Positions 26,622-35,077 of a stretch of DNA of 64,000 nucleotides are shown piece by piece; within the stretch, counting starts at the first letter, position 1, and every line of letters starts with the position of its first letter. The stretch is taken from assembly GCF_000378945.1 (NCBI RefSeq), contig NZ_KB900539.1:264168-328167 (forward strand). The letters run 5' to 3'. The notes beneath the pieces were generated by a model that saw nothing but the letters and a program-made list of their open reading frames with translations, had not been told where the DNA came from and searched no databases. This DNA is from Methyloversatilis universalis EHg5. GTDB taxonomy: Bacteria > Pseudomonadota > Gammaproteobacteria > Burkholderiales > Rhodocyclaceae. Position numbers and translations under genes: made by a program.

Positions 26622-28075
26622 CAGAACTGAAAATAGAGGAAAGGACTTTCACGGGTCAGGCCAAGAATGGCGAGGGCGAGCATCGCGCCCGATGCCATCG
26701 CGTACCGGGGCGTGAACTTCCATTGCAGCCGCGTGCTTGATTCGCTGTCCAATAGCCCGAACAGCTGAGCCACGTTCGGTGTCAGCCAGACGATGCCGAG
26801 ACCGAGCGCCAGAGATGGCAACACTTCTCGGGCACGCAGGCCGAGCTGTACTGCTTCGGTCATCGGTGTGTCGCCTGTCAAAGGCAGTATGGCGTGGAAG
26901 AGCGTTGTGGCTGCGTCAATGCTTGTGGCGCGGAAAGGAATCCACGCCAGTGTGATCGCAACGAAGGTCAGTGTTGCGCTGAGCAGGGCTGCACCAGGCG
27001 GGCGGGGCAGGCAGTGCCGGGCGCACAGGTTTCTCCATCCGTGATTGATCACGAGAAACAGTCCGTGCAAAGCACCCCAGAGTACGAAGGTCCAGTTGGC
27101 ACCGTGCCACAGCCCGCCCAGAACCATCGTGATCAGCAGGTTGGTGTAGCGACGCGTTGCACCTTTTCGGTTACCCCCGAGCGGCACATAGAGATAGTCG
27201 CGCAGGAAGGCGGACAGTGTCATGTGCCAGCGGCGCCAGAAGTCGATGGCGCTAGTGGCCTTGTAGGGGGAATTGAAATTGATCGGCAGTGCGATGTTGA
27301 ACATCCTGGACAGCCCGACGGCCATGTCGGAGTAGCCCGAGAAATCAAAATAGAGCTGAAGCGTGTAAGCCAGAACGCCAGCCCAAGCTTCGGCTGTGCC
27401 TGGTTGCAGTCCGTGGCCTGCAGCGTCGAAGACAGGGTTGGCATAGCCCGCGAAATGGTCGGCCAAGGCAATCTTCTTGAACAGGCCGATGATAAATATG
27501 CTCAGCCCGGCCGAAATGTTGCCGATGTCTGGCCGGTAGGTCGACGCGAGACCGAACTGCGGCATCATCTGGGCGTGATGCAGCACCGGCCCTGCGATCA
27601 GATGAGGGAAGTAGGTTACGAAAAGCAGGTAGTGCCACGGATTTCGTTCGCGCGCCTGTCCGCGCTGCGCATCGACGAGAAAAGCAATCTGCGTGAAGGT
27701 GAAGAAGGAAATGCCCAGCGGCAGAAGGATGGTCTCAAGCGCAAGGTGGCTACCACTGAGCGCGTTCAGCGTATCAACGAAAAAATTGGCGTACTTGTAA
27801 TAGGCAAGCGCGCACAGGTTGATGGTAATGGCAGCAATCAGGGGCCGGCGGGAGTGGTTCCGCCATCGGTCTATTACCTGTCCCATCACATAATTGAATG
27901 CGATGGACAAGAGCAACAGACCGACAAAGAGAGGGTTCCACCAGCCGTAGAAGATCAGGGACGCGAGTGCCAGAGAGGCTGCAGCTGCGCGATGGCTGTA
28001 TCGGGCCACCGTGAAGAACAGGATGGCCGTGAGCGGCAGGAACACAAACAGAAAGGTGTAGGAGTTGAAAAGCAT
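26621..28075 (-). CDS. MBOAT-family O-acyltransferase, AlgI-like
   Basis: A 484-residue polytopic membrane protein. It begins MLFNSYTFLFVFLPLT like AlgI/DltB-type proteins. The MBOAT core has YFPHLIAGPVLHH, LYFDFSGYSDMAVGLSRMFNI, NFNSPYKATSAIDFWRRWHMTLSAFLRDYLYVPLGG and the catalytic histidine in LGGLWHGANWTFVLWG. It moves acetyl groups across the membrane for O-acetylation of a surface polysaccharide. The start at 28075 is the family start; upstream codons are not conserved. It is divergent from the gene at 28170 by 94 bases. Confidence 0.92.
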   Translation of the reverse strand: MLFNSYTFLFVFLPLTAILFFTVARYSHRAAAASLALASLIFYGWWNPLFVGLLLLSIAFNYVMGQVIDRWRNHSRRPLIAAITINLCALAYYKYANFFVDTLNALSGSHLALETILLPLGISFFTFTQIAFLVDAQRGQARERNPWHYLLFVTYFPHLIAGPVLHHAQMMPQFGLASTYRPDIGNISAGLSIFIIGLFKKIALADHFAGYANPVFDAAGHGLQPGTAEAWAGVLAYTLQLYFDFSGYSDMAVGLSRMFNIALPINFNSPYKATSAIDFWRRWHMTLSAFLRDYLYVPLGGNRKGATRRYTNLLITMVLGGLWHGANWTFVLWGALHGLFLVINHGWRNLCARHCLPRPPGAALLSATLTFVAITLAWIPFRATSIDAATTLFHAILPLTGDTPMTEAVQLGLRAREVLPSLALGLGIVWLTPNVAQLFGLLDSESSTRLQWKFTPRYAMASGAMLALAILGLTRESPFLYFQF

Positions 28076-28169
28076 GCGATGGCCGGGCTGCCGCCGGTTG
28101 CCGGTCTTCGGAACAGCGGCGGATTGTCTCATTTCGGCTCTCTGCCGGGGCAAGGTCAGAGGAGCGTTG

Positions 28170-29357
28170 ATGCTGCGGCGCGTTGCCTTGCGCGCATTGA
28201 CTGTTCTGGCGGCAAGTTGCCCTACCGCGGCCGCCCTGGCCCTCGGCCCGGCCGAACTGGCGGTAGTGATCAATGTGTCGGACCCTGCCAGTGTCGATGC
28301 CGGCACTTACTACCGTCTTCGCCGCGGCATTCCCGAAACCAACGTGATCGAGGTCAGGCTGCCGCATGACCGTGCGGCGCTGAGCCGGCAGGAGTTCGAG
28401 GCGCTGTACGCCGAGGTGAACGGCAAGCTGCCGGATGGCGTGCAGGCCTTTGCGCTGGCCTGGACCAAGCCCTGGCGGGCCGGGTGCATGAGCATCACGT
28501 CGGCTTTCGCCTTCGGTTACGACGAGCGCTTCTGCTCCGCCAGCTGCGGGCCGACCCAGGCCAGCGGGCTGTTCAACGGCGGGCGCAACGCCGCACCTGA
28601 TGCGCCCCGACCGAAGCCGGCCATGATGCTTGCCGGCGAATCGGTGGACCAGGTCAGGCGGCTGATCGACCGCGGTATCGCGGCCGATTACAGCTACCCG
28701 AAAGGCCATGTCTATCTGGTGCGCACCGAAGACGCGGCGCGCAATGTGAGAGCGACCTATTTCGATGAAGTAGTGGACCGCCTGACCGGGCTGCAGGTGC
28801 TCAGCGTGACGGCGGCCGAAGCCGTCGGGCACAAGGATGTGCTGGGCTATTTCACCGGCGCGGTGCGGGTGCCGGGGCTGGACGGCTTCGGCTTTTTACC
28901 CGGCGCGCCGGCCGACCACCTGACCTCTTTCGGCGGCCAGCTGCTCGACAATCCGTCGCAGATGAGCGTGCTGGAATGGCTCAGGGCCGGCGCTACCGCG
29001 AGTTACGGCACGGTGGTCGAACCGTGCAACCACCTGGGCAAGTTCCCGCACCCGGGCATCCTGATGACCTTCTATGCAGAGGGCGACACGCTGATCGAGG
29101 CCTACTGGAAGAGCGTGGCCTGGCCGGGCGAAGGCGTGTTCGTCGGCGAACCGCTGGCGCGCCCTTTCGGCATGCGCACCTCGCGTGACGAGCAGGGCTG
29201 GTGGCTGGAAAGCCATTCCGCAGCCGGACGCCGGGCGGTGATCGAGACCGCGCCCAGTGTGGTTGGCCCCTATCGTCTGGTCGGCACCGTGCAGATTCCA
29301 CCCGGCCACGGCCGGCAGCGGCTCAATGTTCAGGCGGGTGCGGTCAGGGTGAGGTAG
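28170..29357 (+). CDS. TIGR03790-family exported protein
   Basis: A 395-residue protein with a signal peptide (about residues 1-24, ending AAALA) followed by GPAELAVVINVSDPASVDAGTYYRLRRGIPETNVI. This opening is characteristic of the TIGR03790 family of uncharacterised secreted proteins found in betaproteobacteria and others. It contains several cysteines (GCMSITSAFAFGYDERFCSASCG and EPCNHLG) that could form disulfides. AGAGGA precedes the ATG. The end overlaps the convergent waaA gene by 14 bases. Function unknown. Confidence 0.8.
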   Translation: MLRRVALRALTVLAASCPTAAALALGPAELAVVINVSDPASVDAGTYYRLRRGIPETNVIEVRLPHDRAALSRQEFEALYAEVNGKLPDGVQAFALAWTKPWRAGCMSITSAFAFGYDERFCSASCGPTQASGLFNGGRNAAPDAPRPKPAMMLAGESVDQVRRLIDRGIAADYSYPKGHVYLVRTEDAARNVRATYFDEVVDRLTGLQVLSVTAAEAVGHKDVLGYFTGAVRVPGLDGFGFLPGAPADHLTSFGGQLLDNPSQMSVLEWLRAGATASYGTVVEPCNHLGKFPHPGILMTFYAEGDTLIEAYWKSVAWPGEGVFVGEPLARPFGMRTSRDEQGWWLESHSAAGRRAVIETAPSVVGPYRLVGTVQIPPGHGRQRLNVQAGAVRVR

Positions 29358-30606
29358 GCGGCAGCAGCGGCCCGATCAGTGCCATCGTGCGTTCGGTGGC
29401 GCCGCGGTGAGCATGGGCGAAGGCCAGGCCTGCTGTACCCATTGCGGCGAGGGTGGGTGGGGCGGCCAGCAGTTGCGCGGCAAGCGCCGCCGCTTCCGAC
29501 GGATCGTTCGCTCTGCGGGCGGCTCCGTCGGCGATCGCATCGGCGGTGACTTGAGTGAAGTTGAAGGTATGTGGTCCGACGATGACCGGACAGCCGACCG
29601 CGCAGGCCTCGATCAGGTTCTGCCCGCCCAGCGGCTGCCAGCTGCCGCCGATCAGCGCCAGATCTGCCAGCGCGTACCAGGCGAACATTTCGCCCATCGC
29701 GTCACCCAGCCAGATCCGGGTGTCCGCGTCCGGCAGTTCTCCGGCGCTGCGTCGGCGCAGTTTCAGGCCTCGCGTCCGGACCAGTCCGGCCACCTCATCG
29801 AAGCGTTGCGGGTGACGCGGCACCAGCGCGATCAGCACGTCGGCCGGCAGTGCCGGCAACAGGGCGTCGAGCAGCAGGGTTTCCTCATCTTCGCGGGTGC
29901 TGGCCAGCAGCAGCACGCGACGCGCGCCGAGCGCTTGGCGCCAGCGCTGGCCCAGGTCGAGCTGACCGGCCGGCGGTTCGATGTCGAACTTCAGGTTGCC
30001 GGCTACCGCGACCTGTCGCGCGCCGAGTGCGGACAGCCGCGCTGCATCGTCCCCGGTCTGGGCGATGAGCGCCGAAAAGTCCTGAAGTGCCGCACGTACG
30101 AAACCGCCCAGTCGCGCGTAGCGCGCAGCCGAGCGCGCCGACAGCCGCGCGTTCGCCAGCACCACCGGTACGCCGGCCCGGCGGCATTCACGCAGCAGAT
30201 TCGGCCAGATTTCGGTTTCCATCACGACACCCAGCGCCGGCTGCCAGCGACGCAGGAAGGCGCGCTGTGCCCAGGGCAGATCCCAGGGCAGCCAGGCGAA
30301 TTCTGCGAAATCGCCATACAGCTGACGTGCGGTCGCGCGCCCGGTGGCGGTCATCTGGGTGATCAGGATGCGGTGGTCCGGGTGGCGCGCGCGCAGCGCC
30401 GCCAGCAGCGGCGCCGCCGCGCGGGTTTCGCCGACCGACACCGCATGCAGCCAGAGCGTGGGACGGGCGGGGGGCTGCTTGCCCAGGCCGAGACGACCGC
30501 CGATGTCTTCGAGATAGCCGGGTTCGCGTCGGCCGCGCAGCCGGGTGCGCAACAGCGCAAGCGGCAGGCCGAGCAGCCAGATCAGGGTGTAGAAGGCGCG
30601 CATCAT
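29344..30606 (-). CDS. waaA: 3-deoxy-D-manno-octulosonic acid (Kdo) transferase
   Basis: A 420-residue inner-membrane-associated GT-B glycosyltransferase that adds Kdo from CMP-Kdo to lipid IVA in lipopolysaccharide synthesis. An N-terminal hydrophobic anchor is followed by WLHAVSVGETRAAAPLL, METEIWPNLLRECRRAGVPVVLANARLS and GGSWQPLGGQNLIEACAVGCPVIVGPHTFNF, all diagnostic of WaaA/KdtA. It stands at the left border of the polysaccharide operon, transcribed away from it. Confidence 0.96.
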   Translation of the reverse strand: MMRAFYTLIWLLGLPLALLRTRLRGRREPGYLEDIGGRLGLGKQPPARPTLWLHAVSVGETRAAAPLLAALRARHPDHRILITQMTATGRATARQLYGDFAEFAWLPWDLPWAQRAFLRRWQPALGVVMETEIWPNLLRECRRAGVPVVLANARLSARSAARYARLGGFVRAALQDFSALIAQTGDDAARLSALGARQVAVAGNLKFDIEPPAGQLDLGQRWRQALGARRVLLLASTREDEETLLLDALLPALPADVLIALVPRHPQRFDEVAGLVRTRGLKLRRRSAGELPDADTRIWLGDAMGEMFAWYALADLALIGGSWQPLGGQNLIEACAVGCPVIVGPHTFNFTQVTADAIADGAARRANDPSEAAALAAQLLAAPPTLAAMGTAGLAFAHAHRGATERTMALIGPLLPPTSP

Positions 30607-30641
30607 GAGGGCGCGAGCATAGCAGCCGGATGTCGGCCGAA

Positions 30642-30670
30642 TTGACAGTAAGGGCGGCTGCGTGTGTAAT
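30642..30670 (+). promoter_or_regulatory. Sigma-70-like promoter of the polysaccharide operon
   Basis: TTGACA (30642-30647), a 17-base spacer, then TGTAAT (30665-30670). Transcription would begin near 30677, about 20 bases before the first gene, exactly on the inverted repeat at 30675-30693. It is the best promoter match seen upstream of the long plus-strand gene run. Confidence 0.6.
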
Positions 30671-30674
30671 TCGC

Positions 30675-30693
30675 GCGTTCAATCAATGAACGC
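30675..30693. promoter_or_regulatory. Perfect inverted repeat at the operon start, candidate operator
   Basis: GCGTTCA-ATCAA-TGAACGC, two perfect 7-base arms with a 5-base centre, just upstream of the ATG at 30697. The first gene encodes a MarR-type regulator, so autoregulation through this site is likely. As RNA it would instead form a small hairpin over the ribosome-binding region, and no good Shine-Dalgarno is seen there. Confidence 0.5.
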
Positions 30694-30696
30694 ACG

Positions 30697-31104
30697 ATGC
30701 TCGACGAACAGACCCGATACCGCCTGCTGAAACTGCTGGAAGCAAACCCCGAACTGTCGCAACGACAGCTCGCGCAGGCGCTGGGCATCAGTGTAGGCAA
30801 GGTCAATTTCTGCCTCAATGCGCTGATCGAGCGCGGCCTGGTCAAGGCCCGCAATTTCCGCAACAGCCGCAACAAGCTCGCCTACATGTATTTCCTGACC
30901 CCGGCCGGTTTCGAGGAGAAGGCGCGGGTGTCGCTGCGCTATCTGAAGCTCAAGCTTGCAGAGTATGACAAGGTATGTGCAGAGATTGCCGAGCTGAGGA
31001 GGGAGGCTGGCAATGTGACGTGCACTTCTGAGACTGCAGCGGCGCACGAGGTTGCATCAGACGGGGGCGGCAATGCGTCAGCCTCGTCCGGAGGTGCCCG
31101 GTGA
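30697..31104 (+). CDS. MarR-family EPS-associated transcriptional regulator
   Basis: A 135-residue winged-helix protein. The recognition region is LSQRQLAQALGISVGKVNFCLNALIERGLVKARNF, followed by KLAYMYFLTPAGFEEKA. This matches the small MarR-like regulators (TIGR04176 type) found at the head of exopolysaccharide clusters in bacteria with PEP-CTERM/exosortase systems. The C-terminal 30 residues are low-complexity. It is the first gene of the operon, with a strong promoter and inverted repeat ahead, and overlaps the ABC transporter gene (GTGA). Confidence 0.88.
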   Translation: MLDEQTRYRLLKLLEANPELSQRQLAQALGISVGKVNFCLNALIERGLVKARNFRNSRNKLAYMYFLTPAGFEEKARVSLRYLKLKLAEYDKVCAEIAELRREAGNVTCTSETAAAHEVASDGGGNASASSGGAR

Positions 31105-32879
31105 GAGATGCGTTCTGTCAGGTTTCCGGGGTGTTGGGTGAGGCTCATCGACGGATTGCGCTGCGCTTACTGGTACTCATGCTCGTGGGTGTGCTGTTTG
31201 AAATGCTCGGGGTCAGTCTGGTCATTCCGGTGATCAGCGTGATGACCCGTCAGGACTTTCTGGGTGGCGGGCAAATCTCCGCGCAATTCGCCCTCTGGTC
31301 CGCGCGCTTTGGGCCGGATTCTGTTGCTGTGGCAGTCGTATCCGTACTCGCATTCGTCTACATCTTCAAGAACGCTTATCTGGCCGCCCTGAGCCAGATG
31401 CAGGCTCGCTTTGCCTATGACGTTCAGGCAGACGTGTCACATCGGCTGTTTGTGCATTACCTCGCACAGCCCTACATCTTTCACGTTGAGCACAATTCAG
31501 CCGAGCTGATTCGAAATGTGACTACCGAGGCCAATTTTTTTGCAAGTCATGCACTGATGCCGGGAATGCTGCTGCTGGCAGAGTCCATGGTGCTGCTGGG
31601 GCTTGGGGGCGTGCTTCTTTGGATGGAGCCGGTGGGTACCTTGCTCGTCGCCGTATTCGTGGGAGGTGCGTCGGTCGCCTTCCATCTCTTCGCACGAGCG
31701 AAGACAGCGGAATGGGGCAGCGAACGACAAAGGCAGGAAGGTCTCCGGCTGCAGCACCTGCAGCAGGGGCTGGGTGGCGTGAAGGATGTCAAGTTGTTCG
31801 GCAGGGAATCGAGCTTTGTCGACGCATTTGATCGACACAATGTCGCTAATTCATATGCTGCTGCGCGCCAAGCGGGGCTGCAGCAGCTGCCCCGACTCTG
31901 GTTGGAGACGCTGGCCGTTTGCGCGGTCGCGTTGCTGGTTGTCCTGGAGGCACTTAGGGGGCATTCGGCAATCGATGCGTTGCCGACGGTTGGCCTGTTT
32001 GCTGCAGCTGCTTTCCGGCTGATGCCTTCAATGAATCGCGTACTGACCGCACTACAGAATTTGCGCTACGGTCAGGTGGTGACCGATATGGTGGCGCGCG
32101 AGCTGGTGGCGACTCCGGCAATGAAATTGAACGGTAACGAGCGCGAGAAGAGTTTGCCGTTTTCCACCGAGATTGGCCTGCGGAAGGCAAGCTACCGGTA
32201 TCCGTCGGCTGCGCACTCTTCGATAACCGAAGTGTCGCTGCGTGTTGCCAAGGGTGAGACCGTTGGAATTGTCGGCTCGAGTGGCGCGGGTAAAAGTACC
32301 GTGGTCGACGTGTTGCTCGGTCTGCTGGAGCCACAGGAAGGGCGACTTGAGGTAGACGGCGCTGACGTGGCCAATAGCCTGCCCGCCTGGCGCCGCTGTA
32401 TCGGCTACGTACCACAGACCATCTACCTGACAGACGACACTTTGCGCGCCAACGTGGCCTTCGGGGTGCCACCGGAGCAGGTCGATGAGGCGGCGGTATG
32501 GCGAGCAGTCCGCCTTGCCCAACTCGAAGCCTTTGTGACCGCTTCTCCTGCAGGGCTGGATTGCGCGATCGGTGAACGTGGTGTGCGCCTGTCCGGCGGT
32601 CAGCGTCAGCGTATCGGGATTGCCCGCGCCCTCTACCACGACCCGGATGTGCTCGTCCTCGACGAAGCCACCAGTGCGCTGGATGTGGATACGGAGCGCG
32701 AGGTGATGAACGCCATACGAGCTATGCACGGCGTGAAAACCATCATTGTCGTAGCGCACCGCTTGAGTACCGTCGAGCACTGTGACCGCATCTATCGTCT
32801 GGACGCAGGACGGGTAGTGGCAGAAGGGGAGGCGGCTCAGGTGCTGTCTTCGCGCATCCCCGTGACCGAAACAGAGTGA
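31101..32879 (+). CDS. ABC transporter, fused permease and ATPase (PglK/MsbA-like flippase)
   Basis: A 592-residue half-transporter. Six transmembrane segments lie in the first 330 residues; the nucleotide-binding domain has Walker A GSSGAGKST (about 390), signature LSGGQRQRIGIARALY (about 497) and Walker B VLVLDEATSALD. Such fused exporters flip lipid-linked oligosaccharides or lipids. At the head of a glycan operon with no Wzx in the window, it probably flips the undecaprenyl-linked unit, as PglK does. The GTG start overlaps the preceding stop. Confidence 0.88.
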   Translation: MRDAFCQVSGVLGEAHRRIALRLLVLMLVGVLFEMLGVSLVIPVISVMTRQDFLGGGQISAQFALWSARFGPDSVAVAVVSVLAFVYIFKNAYLAALSQMQARFAYDVQADVSHRLFVHYLAQPYIFHVEHNSAELIRNVTTEANFFASHALMPGMLLLAESMVLLGLGGVLLWMEPVGTLLVAVFVGGASVAFHLFARAKTAEWGSERQRQEGLRLQHLQQGLGGVKDVKLFGRESSFVDAFDRHNVANSYAAARQAGLQQLPRLWLETLAVCAVALLVVLEALRGHSAIDALPTVGLFAAAAFRLMPSMNRVLTALQNLRYGQVVTDMVARELVATPAMKLNGNEREKSLPFSTEIGLRKASYRYPSAAHSSITEVSLRVAKGETVGIVGSSGAGKSTVVDVLLGLLEPQEGRLEVDGADVANSLPAWRRCIGYVPQTIYLTDDTLRANVAFGVPPEQVDEAAVWRAVRLAQLEAFVTASPAGLDCAIGERGVRLSGGQRQRIGIARALYHDPDVLVLDEATSALDVDTEREVMNAIRAMHGVKTIIVVAHRLSTVEHCDRIYRLDAGRVVAEGEAAQVLSSRIPVTETE

Positions 32880-32900
32880 TTCAGAGGTGAGCAAATTCCC

Positions 32901-33908
32901 ATGAGCGGAAACAGGAAGATTCTGGTGACCGGCGCCGATGGTTTCATCGGTTCCCATCTGACAGAAGCGCTGGTGCGCGCCGGTTATTCGGTACGCGCTT
33001 TCGTGTTCTACAACTCCTTCAATTCGTGGGGCTGGCTCGATCATGTACCAGCCGAACTGAAGGGGCAGTTCGAGGTGTTTGCCGGGGATGTACGCGATCC
33101 CTACGGTGTGCGAGAGGCCATGAAGGGTTGTGATGCGGTGCTGCATCTGGCTGCGTTGATTGCAATTCCGTTTTCATATCATTCGCCCGATGCGTATGTG
33201 GATACCAATGTCCGTGGCACGCTGAATGTGCTGCAGGCTGCGCGCGACATGGGGATTTCCCGGGTCATTCACACCTCGACCAGCGAAGTCTATGGCACCG
33301 CGCGCTTCGTGCCGATCACGGAAGAACATCCGCTGGCTGGACAGTCTCCGTATTCGGCGACCAAGATCGCTGCAGACCAGCTTGCCTATTCTTTTCATGC
33401 TTCTTTCGGTCTTCCGGTGGTGACGGTGCGTCCGTTCAACACCTATGGTCCCCGGCAGTCGGCCCGCGCAGTCATTCCGTCGATCATCATCCAGCTGGCA
33501 AGCGGACGCAGCCGGATCCGTCTCGGTGCTATCTCGCCCACACGGGATTTCAATTTCGTGGGCGACACCGTTCGCGGGTTCATCGCTGCGCTGGAGTCGG
33601 ATGGGTGGGCTGGCGAGACTGTGAATGTAGGCAGCAATTATGAGATTTCGGTCGGTGATACCGCTCGATTGATCGCCGAGCTGATGGGCGTGGAGCTCGA
33701 TATCGAATCTGATGAGGCGCGTTTCAGGCCCGCGAAATCGGAAGTTGAACGGCTGTGGGCCAGCAATGCAAAGGCGGAGCAGCTGTTCAATTGGCGCCCC
33801 GAATTCGCCGGTGTTGAGGGCTTTCGCCGGGGGCTGCAGAAGACCATCGAGTGGTTCCGTGATCCTGCCAATCTGGCGGGCTACAAGTCGGACATCTACA
33901 ACATTTAG
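32901..33908 (+). CDS. legB: NAD-dependent 4,6-dehydratase, LegB-like
   Basis: A 335-residue extended SDR. The nucleotide motif is G11-A-D-G14-F-I-G17 and the active site is STSEVYG with Y151-S-A-T-K155. Length and neighbours fit LegB, which in Campylobacter makes the 4-keto-6-deoxy intermediate from GDP-GlcNAc on the way to legionaminic acid. The legC-, legG-, legI-, ptmE- and legF-like genes follow. A UDP-linked route is the alternative, but the CBS-guanylyltransferase-like gene at 38379 favours GDP. Confidence 0.85.
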   Translation: MSGNRKILVTGADGFIGSHLTEALVRAGYSVRAFVFYNSFNSWGWLDHVPAELKGQFEVFAGDVRDPYGVREAMKGCDAVLHLAALIAIPFSYHSPDAYVDTNVRGTLNVLQAARDMGISRVIHTSTSEVYGTARFVPITEEHPLAGQSPYSATKIAADQLAYSFHASFGLPVVTVRPFNTYGPRQSARAVIPSIIIQLASGRSRIRLGAISPTRDFNFVGDTVRGFIAALESDGWAGETVNVGSNYEISVGDTARLIAELMGVELDIESDEARFRPAKSEVERLWASNAKAEQLFNWRPEFAGVEGFRRGLQKTIEWFRDPANLAGYKSDIYNI

Positions 33909-33916
33909 GCCAGCCG

Positions 33917-35077
33917 ATGAGTTCCGCATCCAACGACATTGTCGACTTCGTACGTACGCTCTATCCGGGAGGCGCGATCGTGCCGCTGCACGCGCCGTGC
34001 TTTGACGGACGAGAGCAGGATTACGTGCGGGACTGCGTGGCGTCCACATTCGTATCCAGCGTGGGCGCATACGTCGACCGATTCGAGCAGATGGTGAGCG
34101 CATACACCGGGGCGGTGGCGGCAGTGGCGACGGTAAACGGTACCGCGGCACTGCATTCGGCGCTTCGCCTTGTCGGTGTGCAGCCTGGAGATCTGGTCAT
34201 CACCCAGCCGCTCACGTTCGTTGCGACCTGTAACGCGATCGCCTACTGCGGTGCGTCGCCGCTGTTCATCGATGTCGATACCGATACGTTGGGGCTTTCG
34301 CCCACCGCTCTGAGCGCTTATCTCGAACAGCACGCGGAGCGTCGCGAGCAGGGGGCCGTGCTGAAGTCGACGGGGCAGGTGCTGCGCGCCTGCGTCCCGA
34401 TGCACACTTTCGGCCATCCAGTCCGTCTGGACGCGTTGGTCCGGGTATGCGAGGACTGGGGGGTCGCGTTGGTTGAGGACGCGGCTGAGTCGCTGGGCAG
34501 TCTGTACCAAGGACGACATACCGGACGCTTCGGTCAGGTTGGCGTGCTCAGCTTCAACGGCAACAAGATCGTCACTACAGGTGGCGGGGGCATGATGCTG
34601 TTCGAAGATGCGGCCATGGCCCGGCACGCCAAACATCTGACGACGACCGCCAAGTTGTCGCATCCCTATGAGTACGTGCATGACGAAGTGGGCTACAACT
34701 ACCGCTTGCCGAATCTGAATGCGGCGCTGGGGTGCGCACAGATTGAGCAGCTCGAGCGTTTTGTCGGTGCCAAGCGGGCGCTGGCTGATCGTTACCGCGA
34801 TTTCTTCTTGGACAGTGAATACCGGTTCGTCGATGAGCCTGCAGGCTGTCGATCGAATTACTGGTTGAACGCCGTCATTTGCGAAGACCGGATGGCACGC
34901 GATCACCTGCTCTCGATCACGACCGCCGCGGGCGTGGGTACGCGCCCGATCTGGCAGCTGATGAATTGTCTGCCGATGTATGCGTCCGCCCCGGCTGGTG
35001 AGCTGGCGAATGCGGAGTGGCTTGCCGACCGGGTAGTGAGCCTTCCCAGCAGTCCGCGTGTCGAGGACATGCCTTGA
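33917..35077 (+). CDS. legC: PLP-dependent aminotransferase, LegC-like
   Basis: A 386-residue DegT/DnrJ/EryC1-type aminotransferase. The PLP lysine is K217 (SFNGNKIVTTGGGGM), with D188 in VEDAAESLGS binding the pyridine nitrogen. The opening VPLHAPCFDGREQDYVRDCV is typical of LegC proteins. It should aminate the 4-keto sugar made by LegB using glutamate. It lies eight bases after legB and overlaps legG by four bases. Confidence 0.9.
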   Translation: MSSASNDIVDFVRTLYPGGAIVPLHAPCFDGREQDYVRDCVASTFVSSVGAYVDRFEQMVSAYTGAVAAVATVNGTAALHSALRLVGVQPGDLVITQPLTFVATCNAIAYCGASPLFIDVDTDTLGLSPTALSAYLEQHAERREQGAVLKSTGQVLRACVPMHTFGHPVRLDALVRVCEDWGVALVEDAAESLGSLYQGRHTGRFGQVGVLSFNGNKIVTTGGGGMMLFEDAAMARHAKHLTTTAKLSHPYEYVHDEVGYNYRLPNLNAALGCAQIEQLERFVGAKRALADRYRDFFLDSEYRFVDEPAGCRSNYWLNAVICEDRMARDHLLSITTAAGVGTRPIWQLMNCLPMYASAPAGELANAEWLADRVVSLPSSPRVEDMP

